This document shows positions 15,608 to 24,133 of a DNA stretch of 64,000 nucleotides, piece after piece; the first letter of the stretch is position 1, and every line of letters starts with the position of its first letter. The DNA comes from Clostridium algoriphilum (lineage in GTDB: Bacteria; Bacillota; Clostridia; Clostridiales; Clostridiaceae), in contig NZ_JAIZZK010000012.1 of the NCBI RefSeq assembly GCF_020443705.1, positions 45,048-109,047 of the forward strand. Direction: 5' to 3'. The position numbers and the translations under genes are program-made. The notes beneath the pieces were generated by a model that saw nothing but the letters and a program-made list of their open reading frames with translations, searched no databases and was not told the DNA's origin.

Positions 15608-17047
15608 TTAAAGACCACTGCTCGATAATATACTTTTTATTGAAAACTTTATATCGCGGTAATATAACACTCCCGTTAATATAATCATTAATAAGCTATA
15701 GTAGGCAATATTTAAGTTAAAGAGACCAATAGCTATACTTATAATCGTATATATTACAAATTTTAGATATATTTTGAGCACATTTTTTATGTATCCTTTG
15801 TCTATATCCAATATCCACATATATATTATATACTGAATTATAGAGTACACAACGTTTGTGATTAGCGTTGCCAGGCAAACTCCTATTATACCAAAACCAA
15901 GTTTTATGAAAATCAGGTTAAATGCAACTGCAAGTATTACGGTTGCTCCCTGAAGGTAAACTAGGTACATTTGTTTTTTATTAGATACAATAAAAACATT
16001 TGCAAAATAAGCTATTTGTGTTGCAACAACCCCAAATACTAAGATTCTATATATGTTGATACTTACAAGATATTTTGGGACTACAATAAGAACGAATGGC
16101 TCTATTAATATTGCCCCAACCAAACATAAAACAACGCCAAAAGCTTCTATAAACTTAGTATAATTTAATGTTTTCTTTACTATGTCTGCTTTCTTATAAT
16201 TATTCTCAATATTTAAAGTCTTTATGGCTTTGGGATAGTATAAAAATAATACTGAGGTAATAAACACCAACGTACCATTAACAATCTGATTTGAAAATGT
16301 AAAATATCCTAGATCTGTATATCCTAAAAATTTAATAATTACTACTCTATCTACTGTTGTTAATATATAAAACCCTAAATTATAGATTAGTAGTGGAATT
16401 CCAACTATTATTAAGTTCTTAAAGATTTCTGGATTAATCTTTAAATGTATTCTTTTGCTACTAAAATATCCAAAGAAAAAAACTATAAAATCCGCAACAG
16501 CCATTGCAAATAGGACTGAATATATTTTAAAGCTTTTTATAAAAATAACAATCAAAACAAAAGCTAACACATTATTTATAAGTTCTATATAATTTATCTT
16601 TCTAAACTTGTTAATTAATCTGAAATAATTAATATAAAACATTCTAAACTGCTCGAGTACTCCTATTATAAATACTAATAGTATATAAGTTCCTAATGGA
16701 TCACGATATACAAATTTGCAGCCAATACCGACGAGTATTAATAATACAGATAATATTAAGAGTGAAGTAAACGAGGTACTAATAACTTCTTTTGCTCTCT
16801 TTTGATCATCCCTGCTCTCGTATATTACATACTCTCGATTCATAGAATATAATATTCCTAAACTTGAATATGATATATAAGTTAATACTAGGAGCAAGTT
16901 TCCAAGGACTCCTAGAAGTTCCGGTCCAAGGACTCTAGCACTAATAATACCCTTCAAGAATACAATTATTAATGCGATGTATTTAATAGAAGAATATTTT
17001 AACAGCATAGATATTTTTTCGTTTTTGAGAATCTGCTTTAATTTCAT
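15608..17047 (-). CDS. Wzx-type polysaccharide flippase (oligosaccharide flippase family)
   Basis: Flips the undecaprenyl-linked repeat unit across the membrane. The 479-residue protein has about 14 hydrophobic segments and MATE/MVF-like features of Wzx: an early helix pair ending in ISARVLGPELLGVLGNLLLVL, a YFTFSNQIVNGTLVFITSVLFLYYPK segment near residue 250, and no soluble domain. ATG at 17047 is preceded by a G-rich ribosome site. It follows pseG by 38 nt in the same direction, so it is probably the flippase of the pseudaminic-acid-containing repeat unit, working with the Wzy-like proteins at 24134-26659. Confidence 0.9.
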   Translation of the reverse strand: MKLKQILKNEKISMLLKYSSIKYIALIIVFLKGIISARVLGPELLGVLGNLLLVLTYISYSSLGILYSMNREYVIYESRDDQKRAKEVISTSFTSLLILSVLLILVGIGCKFVYRDPLGTYILLVFIIGVLEQFRMFYINYFRLINKFRKINYIELINNVLAFVLIVIFIKSFKIYSVLFAMAVADFIVFFFGYFSSKRIHLKINPEIFKNLIIVGIPLLIYNLGFYILTTVDRVVIIKFLGYTDLGYFTFSNQIVNGTLVFITSVLFLYYPKAIKTLNIENNYKKADIVKKTLNYTKFIEAFGVVLCLVGAILIEPFVLIVVPKYLVSINIYRILVFGVVATQIAYFANVFIVSNKKQMYLVYLQGATVILAVAFNLIFIKLGFGIIGVCLATLITNVVYSIIQYIIYMWILDIDKGYIKNVLKIYLKFVIYTIISIAIGLFNLNIAYYSLLMIILTGVLYYRDIKFSIKSILSSSGL

Positions 17048-17085
17048 ATTATATAGCCCCCCAACCTTAACTTTTCATAATACTA

Positions 17086-18081
17086 TTAAAACAATTTCTG
17101 GATCTCTATACATAACTTTTGGACACCATCTTTATTAATTTGTTTTATGGCGCTATTACTCATGTTATTTCTTAAATCAAACCCACTAATCCTATCAATG
17201 GCTTCTAAAACTTCACTTCTTTTTACCTTATCAAACCATCCTAGATTTATCATATAGCCGTTTTTGTGCATTTCTTTTGCGACGTCAACTTGATTATCTG
17301 CAAGTATAACCCCGAGTGTTGGTACCCCTAAGGCTCCTAGTTCATATAAAGTACTACCAGCAGCTGTTATTGCGATATCGCATATTTTCATCATCTCAAC
17401 CATATTAACATTGAAATATAATTTGATGTTATCTTTATTTTTTATTTCTTCTTTTATCTCATCAACTTTTGAGAATGAGGGACCAATAACTACATGAAAA
17501 TTATAATCTAAATCTTTTATGTATTTTAATAACTTAAATGTAAAATTAGCAGGGTCTGCTCCTCCCATAGTAATTAGTATATCTTTAACATCAGTTTTTA
17601 TTTTATTAGGTTCACACTCTCTAAACTCATCTCTTAACATAACATAATCAGTTCCTAGAAGGAGTGCTGTATCTTTGTTACATTTATATTTATAATTAAG
17701 CGCAGTAACATTCTGGTTAACCACAAAATCAACATTATAAAAGAATGCATTAATGTCATCTATATATCCCGTTTTACTAAACATATCTTTAGTTTCATCA
17801 AAATAATCTTCATCAACATCGTAACTGTCAGTAATTAAGCAATCTGCATTGATATTCGCTAATTCATCTATTACATTATCCTCATTGATTAAAATTACTT
17901 CAAACCCTTCTTTTCTTACCTTGTTTATTCCATTTATATATTTTTCTGTTAAAGGCTTGTCTTTCCTGCACACATAAAAAACAGTATTAGCCTTAGCTAA
18001 TTCTCTAGCTAAGACTAATGTTCTCATTATATGTCCCATTCCTATAACAGACCCACCATCAGCACGTATAGCAATTTTCAT
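17086..18081 (-). CDS. pseG: UDP-2,4-diacetamido-2,4,6-trideoxy-beta-L-altropyranose hydrolase
   Basis: Releases UDP from the fully acylated altrose derivative, step four of pseudaminic acid synthesis. The N-terminus MKIAIRADGGSVIGMGHIMR contains the GxGHxxR motif with His17, the position of the catalytic base in characterised PseG. The C-terminal half has the MurG-like nucleotide-binding features (ITMGGADP, ITAAGSTLYELGALGVPTLGV). 331 residues, usual for the family. It lies 14 nt downstream of pseI, in order with the rest of the pathway. A two-domain GT-B-type fold is expected; cytoplasmic. Confidence 0.95.
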   Translation of the reverse strand: MKIAIRADGGSVIGMGHIMRTLVLARELAKANTVFYVCRKDKPLTEKYINGINKVRKEGFEVILINEDNVIDELANINADCLITDSYDVDEDYFDETKDMFSKTGYIDDINAFFYNVDFVVNQNVTALNYKYKCNKDTALLLGTDYVMLRDEFRECEPNKIKTDVKDILITMGGADPANFTFKLLKYIKDLDYNFHVVIGPSFSKVDEIKEEIKNKDNIKLYFNVNMVEMMKICDIAITAAGSTLYELGALGVPTLGVILADNQVDVAKEMHKNGYMINLGWFDKVKRSEVLEAIDRISGFDLRNNMSNSAIKQINKDGVQKLCIEIQKLF

Positions 18082-18094
18082 ATTTTATTCCTCA

Positions 18095-19144
18095 CTATTT
18101 TATGAATTCCCATTTAAGTGGTGTTCCTTTTTTCATGTCCATTGTTGCTGTTTTTCCAAGTACTTCACTTAAATATTTAGGGTGCAGACCATATCCTGGT
18201 CTAATAGATCGTACATTTTTTTCTGTAAAAGCTTCTCCACTCATTACATCATTAACAATAAACAAAGACCTTGAAAATTCTCTGCTCTTCATTGATTTAG
18301 CGCTAAGCTCATAAGTAACTTTACCTAATGCTTTTTCAGTGTTTCGAATAGCTTGAATCATAGCTTTTAACTCTTGTGGTTCTAGTGAAAAATCTGAATC
18401 CACTCCACCATCACTTCTTTTTAAAGTTACATGTTTCTCAATAACTTTTGCTCCAAGCGCAACAGCTGCTACTGGTATTTCTATACCTAAGCTATGGTCA
18501 GATAGACCTGTAACTACATTAAAAGTTTCAGACATATTTTTCATAGTATTTAGGTTTATTTCTTCATATGGTGCAGGATAAGCACTTGTGCATTTAAGAA
18601 GAATAACATCTTCATTACCAACTTTTTTGCATGCATTAACAGCTAGTTCTATATCCTTTAATGTTGAAATACCTGTTGACATAATAACTGGTTTGCCTTT
18701 TGATGCTATGTATTCAATTAAAGGTATATCTGTTATTTCAAAAGATGCTACCTTATAAGCTTCTACATTCATATCCTCTAAAAAATCTACTGCTGTTTTG
18801 TCAAATGGTGATGAAAACAATGTTATTCCCAAATCATCTGCGATTTTCTTGAGTTTTGGTTGCCAATCCCAAGGAGTATATGCTTCCTTGTATAAATCAT
18901 ATAAAACTCTACCGTCCCATAAAGTACCTTGATTTATTTGAAAGTACTTATTATCACAATCTATAGTTATAGTATCAGCAGTATATGTTTGAAGTTTTAT
19001 TGCATCTGCTCCTGCTTCTTTACATACTTTTATAAGTTCAACTGCACGATCAAAACTACCATTATGGTTACCAGACATCTCTGCAATTACATAACAAGGA
19101 CTATTTTCTGAAATAATAGTTCCATTTATCTTTATTTCTTTCAT
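18095..19144 (-). CDS. pseI: Pseudaminic acid synthase
   Basis: Condenses the 6-deoxy-altrose with phosphoenolpyruvate to give the nine-carbon pseudaminic acid. The 349-residue protein has the NeuB-type TIM barrel (YVIAEMSGNHNGSFDRA, DAIKLQTYTADTIT, GLSDHSLGIEIPVAAVALGAKVIEKHVTL) and a C-terminal SAF/antifreeze-like domain (about residues 285-349, SRSLFIVNDVMSGE). The AEMSGNHNGS and TADTIT forms favour PseI over sialic acid synthase NeuB. ATG at 19144 with AAGGAG. Starts 12 nt after pseH. Confidence 0.95.
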   Translation of the reverse strand: MKEIKINGTIISENSPCYVIAEMSGNHNGSFDRAVELIKVCKEAGADAIKLQTYTADTITIDCDNKYFQINQGTLWDGRVLYDLYKEAYTPWDWQPKLKKIADDLGITLFSSPFDKTAVDFLEDMNVEAYKVASFEITDIPLIEYIASKGKPVIMSTGISTLKDIELAVNACKKVGNEDVILLKCTSAYPAPYEEINLNTMKNMSETFNVVTGLSDHSLGIEIPVAAVALGAKVIEKHVTLKRSDGGVDSDFSLEPQELKAMIQAIRNTEKALGKVTYELSAKSMKSREFSRSLFIVNDVMSGEAFTEKNVRSIRPGYGLHPKYLSEVLGKTATMDMKKGTPLKWEFIK

Positions 19145-19155
19145 TCTTATTCTCC

Positions 19156-19701
19156 TTACTCAATTATAATTTTTTCATATTTAAAGTTTTCACGAGAAGT
19201 GTCCCATTTTTGTTTAAGTATTCCCATTGTGACTACGTTATATTTTTGTTCACCTTTTATTATATGTTCTCTTAGTAATCCTTCAGTTTCTGTTCCAAAT
19301 TTTTCGTGCATTTTAACTACTCTGCCATTTGTCTCGAAAACTTCACAACATAACTTATTAAACTTTAATGTTTCAAAAACATAATCATAGATATTACACT
19401 CAAGTGTTACAGCGATACCTTTTCCACGAAAACTTGTATCTCCAATATAATAAGCCCATGAACATCTTTTATTCTTTTTATCTATATCACAAATGTTCAT
19501 AACTCCTATAGCAACATTATCATATTCAATTATCCAATATAGAACTTCGGCGCTTTTATTAATATCTTTAAGCCATAATTTTTGTCCTTCTATTGTTAGG
19601 GTTGGATCAGTATACATATAACTTGTAACTTCAGGACTCATTCTCCATTTCATTATAAGTTGTAGATCATCTTCTTTAATTTTTCTTAATTTTAGTGACA
19701 T
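19156..19701 (-). CDS. pseH: GNAT N-acyltransferase of the pseudaminic acid pathway
   Basis: Acylates the 4-amino group of UDP-4-amino-4,6-dideoxy-L-AltNAc. The 181-residue protein has the GNAT fold: LRKIKEDDLQLIMKWRMSPEVTSYM at the front, a YYIGDTSFRGKGIAVTLE segment for the acyl-CoA pyrophosphate loop (R/Q-x-x-G-x-G/A) and FEKFGTETEG-like C-terminal helix pattern; WRMSPEVTSYMYTD is typical of PseH. Because a PhaJ-like hydratase gene follows upstream in the same unit (19721-20122), the acyl donor may be a 3-hydroxyacyl-CoA rather than acetyl-CoA; this is inference. Strong AAGGAG before ATG 19701. Confidence 0.9.
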   Translation of the reverse strand: MSLKLRKIKEDDLQLIMKWRMSPEVTSYMYTDPTLTIEGQKLWLKDINKSAEVLYWIIEYDNVAIGVMNICDIDKKNKRCSWAYYIGDTSFRGKGIAVTLECNIYDYVFETLKFNKLCCEVFETNGRVVKMHEKFGTETEGLLREHIIKGEQKYNVVTMGILKQKWDTSRENFKYEKIIIE

Positions 19702-19720
19702 ACTCTTACTCCTTTTTTTG

Positions 19721-20122
19721 CTAAATCATTACGATGGCTTCTCCTACAATAACTTGCTCATCATGTTGATTTGTACAAATTGTTTTAAGTTTAAGCCTAC
19801 TCTTCTCATACATTATCTCATCAACTGTAACTTCTGCCTTTATTACATCATTATGCCTTACAGGTTTTACAAAACGGAGTGATTGAGATAAATAAATGGA
19901 TCCTATTCCTGGCAGTATGTTAGCAATTACTGCGGAAATTAAACTTCCAACTAACATACCATGAGAAATACGTCCTTTAAACCTTGTGGTTTTTGCAAAC
20001 TCCTCATCTAAGTGTAGTGGGTTTTTATCCTCACTAATTTCTGAGAATTGTATAACCATTTCAGTGGTTATCTTTTTTGTAATACTAGCTTTATCTCCAA
20101 CTTTATACTTATTTATATCCAT
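19721..20122 (-). CDS. MaoC/PhaJ-like (R)-specific enoyl-CoA hydratase
   Basis: Hot-dog fold hydratase that would add water to crotonyl-CoA or a similar enoyl-CoA, giving (R)-3-hydroxyacyl-CoA. The 133-residue protein carries the hydratase-2 motif SEDKNPLHLDEEFA with Asp32 and His37, corresponding to the Asp31/His36 catalytic pair of Aeromonas PhaJ, and RISHGMLVGSLIS and GSIYLSQSLRF, also PhaJ-like. It lies between pseF and pseH with gaps of 11 and 19 nt, so it is part of the pathway operon rather than a stray gene. It is not one of the six canonical Pse enzymes; its likely role is supplying an unusual N-acyl donor. Complete and apparently intact. Confidence 0.88.
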   Translation of the reverse strand: MDINKYKVGDKASITKKITTEMVIQFSEISEDKNPLHLDEEFAKTTRFKGRISHGMLVGSLISAVIANILPGIGSIYLSQSLRFVKPVRHNDVIKAEVTVDEIMYEKSRLKLKTICTNQHDEQVIVGEAIVMI

Positions 20123-20133
20123 AAAACCGCCTC

Positions 20134-20865
20134 TTAAATATGTTTCTGAATTATATTTTCATTTATTTTTGTAAGTTCTGGTTCAGCGACTAATAGTTTT
20201 ATAATATCTTCCATATTAAAATTGGGATTAGTCTTATATAATCTATCATAGATGATGCTGATAAGCTCAAAATCTTCCTTTGTATCTAGTGTCCATCTAT
20301 AATTTGAGTAATCAATTTTATTTTTATAACAACCTAACCTAAATTGGTCTTTGTTAGTATAAATATAAGGTGTAACATGTTCACGCTCACGAGTAAGCTT
20401 AGCTTCATTATAAGCCCTTTCAAGCGACGCAAAAGTAAATGCTTCTACGTCAAGACCTCTAGGGAATGTAGCCTCTAGTGTGTTACTAACATAATTGTAC
20501 TTATCAAGATTATCTATTAAATAGCTAATAGTATTTTCAGTTACTTTACTATCAAGTAAAGGACAATCACTAGTTACTCTTACTACTATTTCTGCATTAT
20601 TTGCTTTTGCTGCCAAGTAGTATCTTGACAAAACATCATTCTCAGATCCTCTGAAATAATTTACGCCTAATCTTTCTGCCTCTTTTACTATTTCAATGTC
20701 TCTGTCCTCAACAGTTGTTGCTATTATTATCTCATCTATGTTTTTAACTAGTCTTAATCTATCTATATCATGTTCTAAAATTGTTTTACCACATATTTTT
20801 TTTAGAACCTTTCTTGGCAATCTTGTTGAACCTACTCTTGCCTGCATAATACAAACAACTTTCAT
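20134..20865 (-). CDS. pseF: CMP-pseudaminic acid cytidylyltransferase (SpsF-like)
   Basis: Activates pseudaminic acid with CTP. The 243-residue protein begins VVCIMQARVGSTRLPRKVLKKI, the nucleotide-binding motif of the SpsF/PseF branch (QAR.GSTRLPGK), and continues with EIIIATT, FRGSENDVLSRY and RVTSDCPLLD, the metal- and CTP-contacting motifs of this cytidylyltransferase-like family. The enzyme is cytoplasmic. The order pseC-pseF with 8 nt between them supports the pathway assignment, since by sequence alone SpsF proteins can act in related nonulosonate routes. ATG at 20865 with GTAGGG upstream. Confidence 0.9.
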   Translation of the reverse strand: MKVVCIMQARVGSTRLPRKVLKKICGKTILEHDIDRLRLVKNIDEIIIATTVEDRDIEIVKEAERLGVNYFRGSENDVLSRYYLAAKANNAEIVVRVTSDCPLLDSKVTENTISYLIDNLDKYNYVSNTLEATFPRGLDVEAFTFASLERAYNEAKLTREREHVTPYIYTNKDQFRLGCYKNKIDYSNYRWTLDTKEDFELISIIYDRLYKTNPNFNMEDIIKLLVAEPELTKINENIIQKHI

Positions 20866-20873
20866 AAAACACC

Positions 20874-22061
20874 CTACTTTCTATAATAAGTAATAACTTT
20901 TTTCACAGCTACCAGAACATCATTTATATCATCATTTGTCATACCTGGATGTAATGGAAGTGTTATTATTCTCTCATACATTTTTTCTGCATTTGGGCAT
21001 AAACCTTCTTTATATCCTAATGATTTATAATATGGGAACAAGTATACTGGATAATAGTGTACATTAACTCCAATATTTTCAGCTTTTAATGCTTCAAACA
21101 CTTCTTTTCTTGTGCAAGTTAATTTCTCTAGTTCTAATTCAACAACATATATATGCCATCCAGAATTAGAAAACTCAGCTTGGTATGGAGTTATTATTTC
21201 GCAAACATCCTTGAATCCTTTATTATACGCAGCTACAATTTCTCTTCTTCTTGCTACGAATTTATCAAGTTTCTTTATTTGTGAAGAACCTAATGCACAT
21301 TGTATATCAGTTATTCTGTAATTATATCCTAGATCTATTTGTTCGTAATACCATGGGCCATCATTTTTTTCCATAAGACTTGCATCTCTTGTAATACCAT
21401 GAGTTCTAAATAACATCATTCTATTATATAGTTTTTCATTGTTAGTTACTACGAGTCCGCCTTCTCCTGTTGTTATTGGTTTTACAGGATGGAAACTAAA
21501 TTCTGTCATGTCAGCAACTGTTCCCACTTTATTACCTTTGTACTCACTGCCTAATGCATGTGCACCATCTTCGATAATAATTAGGTTATGTTTATCTGCA
21601 ATTTTTCTTATAACATCTATATCAACTGATTGACCTGAGTAATCAACTGGTATAATTGCTTTAGTTTTAGCTGTAATATGCTTCTCAATTTCAGCAGGGT
21701 CTAAATTATGAGTTCTAGGGTCAATATCTGCAAATACAGGTGTACCTCCACAATATAATACACAGTTTGCAGATGCTGCAAATGTCATAGGTGCAACAAT
21801 TACTTCGTCGCCAACTCCTATTTCTGCAGCAAAACATGCCATATGTAGTGCAGCTGTTCCGTTTGAAACTGCAACTGCATATTTAGCTCCAACATATTCT
21901 GCTACCTTATCTTCAAACTCTTTTACATAAGGTCCTGTTGTAAGAAAATCACCTCTTAAAACTTCATTAACATAACTAATATCTTCTTCATCAATGCATT
22001 GTCTACCATATGCAAGCATAGTTTTTCTTACTTGGTTTCCCCCAAAAATAGCGAGTTTCAT
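20874..22061 (-). CDS. pseC: UDP-4-amino-4,6-dideoxy-N-acetyl-L-altrosamine transaminase
   Basis: PLP aminotransferase that converts the 4-keto product of PseB to the 4-amino sugar. DegT/DnrJ/EryC1 family features: YVGAKYAVAVSNGTAALHMAC, DEVIVAPMTFAASANC, and the Schiff-base lysine in FSFHPVKPITTGEGG. The frame is open from an ATG at 22103, but the ATG at 22061 (MKLAIFGGNQVRK) has GGGAGG nine bases upstream and fits the usual N-terminus, giving 395 residues. A 20-bp AT-rich inverted repeat separates it from the PseB fusion gene. Confidence 0.93.
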   Translation of the reverse strand: MKLAIFGGNQVRKTMLAYGRQCIDEEDISYVNEVLRGDFLTTGPYVKEFEDKVAEYVGAKYAVAVSNGTAALHMACFAAEIGVGDEVIVAPMTFAASANCVLYCGGTPVFADIDPRTHNLDPAEIEKHITAKTKAIIPVDYSGQSVDIDVIRKIADKHNLIIIEDGAHALGSEYKGNKVGTVADMTEFSFHPVKPITTGEGGLVVTNNEKLYNRMMLFRTHGITRDASLMEKNDGPWYYEQIDLGYNYRITDIQCALGSSQIKKLDKFVARRREIVAAYNKGFKDVCEIITPYQAEFSNSGWHIYVVELELEKLTCTRKEVFEALKAENIGVNVHYYPVYLFPYYKSLGYKEGLCPNAEKMYERIITLPLHPGMTNDDINDVLVAVKKVITYYRK

Positions 22062-22104
22062 TAAAATCAACCTCCCAATATATTTAGTAATTTTATTATC
22101 CATA

Positions 22105-22150
22105 TAATTAGATTAGATTAAATTTAATTTAATTTAATCTAATCTAATTA
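22105..22150. repeat. Perfect 20-bp inverted repeat between pseB and pseC
   Basis: Arms 22105-22124 and 22131-22150, built from ATTAGATTAGATTAAATT-type sequence, with a 6-nt loop. It lies between the stop of the PseB fusion (22174) and the pseC start (22061). As RNA it forms a long A-U-rich hairpin; it could protect the upstream mRNA or reduce read-through. No T-run terminator follows. Confidence 0.8.
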
Positions 22151-22173
22151 ATTATTTATTTATTTAAATTTTA

Positions 22174-24105
22174 TTATTTCTTTAATCCATTAGGTGTATA
22201 ACAATCATATATGTTGTATTTAAGCATTTCTGCTCTTAACTCTTCAACATTTAACCATTGTGCGTTATTAGCTGAGTTATATTCAAAGCCATTTTCTATA
22301 AGCTTGCCGCCTGGTGTAAAGTGAGTGTCAAAGTTCCACCATTCAAAATGAGGATATACGATATAATGTTTATCATACTCATATGTAGTTCTTGAATCAT
22401 CACTAGTAACCATTACTTCATGAAGTTTTTCGCCTTCTCTTATTCCTACTTCTTTTAGCTCAGCATCATCAAGCATTGCTTTAGCTAAATCTGTTATTTT
22501 AAAAGATGGTATTTTAGAGATGTATGTTTCTCCACCTTTTGATTCTTCGAGTGCCTTGAAAACAAGTTCTACTCCTTGTTCAAGAGTAATCCAGAATCTA
22601 GTCATTTCGAAATCAGTTATAGGTAAATCTTTTCTTCCATCTTTTATTAATGTATCAAAGAATGGTATTACAGAACCTCGACTTCCTGCAACATTTCCGT
22701 AACGCACTGCAGAGAATATAGTTCCCTTATCTGCGGCATAAGCATTAGCTGATATAAATAACTTATCTGATACAAGCTTTGTACCACCATATAAGTTTAT
22801 TGGGTTTACTGCTTTATCTGTAGATAAGGCAACAACTTTTTTAACTCCACGGTCTATCGCTGCTTCAACTATGTTTTGAGCACCGTGTATGTTTGTTTTA
22901 ATTGCTTCTACTGGGTTGTATTCACAAGCAGGAACTTGTTTCATTGCTGCTGCATGAATAACAAAATCTACTCCGTCAAAAGCTCTATATAATCTATCTT
23001 TATCGCGAACATCACCTATAAAAAATCTAAGTTTACTAACATCCTTTGGGAACCTTCTAGTGAATTCATTATTCATTAGATCCTGTTTGAACTCATCTCT
23101 TGAATATATTATTATCTTTTTAGGATTGTATTTTTGTAAGATCATCTCAGTAAATTTCTTTCCAAAAGAACCTGTACCTCCGGTAATTAAAATCGTTTTA
23201 TTGTTTAACATAATATTCCTCCCTACTATTTCTGTTTCTGCATGAAAACTCTCTTTTAACATCTGTGTTATATTCTTATCTATTTTGAAGTCAAATTTTC
23301 TTGCAAATAATTTTTGGTTGTCATTTTTCTTTAAGATATCGTAGTCATCGACTAGCAAAGTCTTAGGACTACTTCCACCAGAAGACCAATCAATATATCT
23401 TAAGTTATCATTAACTACATCATTTTTAAAATGTGAATTCATAATAATCATTTGAAAAAAATGTTCATCAGAACATGATGTATGATTAAACTGTTTCTTA
23501 AACTCTGGATTATCCTCTAAGTACTGTAGTATATATAACATGCACTCATCAGTTATTGTAAACCAAGTAGAGCCATAATATAACTTCATGTTCTTAAAAT
23601 TACTTCGTCGTACTAACATCTTTTGTGGATATCTTAGTGCACTGTCTATTACCCTCATATAAAGTTTTCTATTATTTTTATTCTCTCTAAAAAAATTATA
23701 ACACTTTAGTCTCCAATAATGGTGGGCAATATCTCTAAATTCGATAAACTGTTTGCCTTGGTTCTCTGTTAAGTATCTTTTAATTTGCTCATTTGATTTT
23801 AATGGGTAATCTTGACCGCTAATAAAACTGATATAATCATATTTTTTACCAATACCTGAAACCATATTCATTAATTTTAAAGTAGCTTCAACCATACTAA
23901 ATCCAGACCAATTTACACTGCCTCTATTTTCTTCAAAGAACACATTTGGGGTGTTTACATACCGCTCAAGTAAACTCCAGTAAAGCTCATCATTTTTCTT
24001 ATCTATGTGCAAGAAAATATCCGTATCTATATCCGATAATTGGCTAATTAGATTTATCAATTGGTCTTCACCTGTATGAGCTTGGATTATATATGCTAGC
24101 TTCAT
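22174..24105 (-). CDS. pseB: Fusion of GT14 (core-2/I-branching type) glycosyltransferase and PseB 4,6-dehydratase
   Basis: One open frame of 643 codons holds two complete proteins. Residues 1 to about 298 are a core-2/I-branching-like GT14 enzyme (YIIQAHTGEDQLINLI, DIFLHIDKKND, FISGQDYPLKSN, CSDEHFFQMII). Residues from 299 (MLNNKTILITGGTGSFGKKF) are PseB, the inverting UDP-GlcNAc 4,6-dehydratase/5-epimerase, with TGGTGSFG for NADP, SRDEFKQ, the YxxxK pair in YGGTKLVSDK and FEMTRFWITLEQGVELV. A strong internal ribosome site before the PseB methionine (see 23209-23224) suggests PseB may also be made alone (345 residues). In other species the two are separate genes. The upstream start 24105 is preceded by AAGGAG. 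Confidence 0.92.
   Translation of the reverse strand: MKLAYIIQAHTGEDQLINLISQLSDIDTDIFLHIDKKNDELYWSLLERYVNTPNVFFEENRGSVNWSGFSMVEATLKLMNMVSGIGKKYDYISFISGQDYPLKSNEQIKRYLTENQGKQFIEFRDIAHHYWRLKCYNFFRENKNNRKLYMRVIDSALRYPQKMLVRRSNFKNMKLYYGSTWFTITDECMLYILQYLEDNPEFKKQFNHTSCSDEHFFQMIIMNSHFKNDVVNDNLRYIDWSSGGSSPKTLLVDDYDILKKNDNQKLFARKFDFKIDKNITQMLKESFHAETEIVGRNIMLNNKTILITGGTGSFGKKFTEMILQKYNPKKIIIYSRDEFKQDLMNNEFTRRFPKDVSKLRFFIGDVRDKDRLYRAFDGVDFVIHAAAMKQVPACEYNPVEAIKTNIHGAQNIVEAAIDRGVKKVVALSTDKAVNPINLYGGTKLVSDKLFISANAYAADKGTIFSAVRYGNVAGSRGSVIPFFDTLIKDGRKDLPITDFEMTRFWITLEQGVELVFKALEESKGGETYISKIPSFKITDLAKAMLDDAELKEVGIREGEKLHEVMVTSDDSRTTYEYDKHYIVYPHFEWWNFDTHFTPGGKLIENGFEYNSANNAQWLNVEELRAEMLKYNIYDCYTPNGLKK
23209..23224 (-). 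promoter_or_regulatory. Internal ribosome binding site for PseB inside the fused frame
   Basis: Minus strand AGGGAGGA (23224-23217), five bases, then ATG (23211-23209) in frame at the exact N-terminus of PseB. It is as strong as the best ribosome sites of the operon, which argues that pseB began as a separate gene and the GT14 stop codon was lost. Confidence 0.75.
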
Positions 24106-24133
24106 GGAACTCCTTCTTTCATTATAATTTATC

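Noticed and set aside
17086..22061. Legionaminic or sialic acid pathway
   Set aside because: PseB (inverting dehydratase), PseH and PseG with His17 fit pseudaminic acid; no NeuC/LegG or LegB-type genes were seen.
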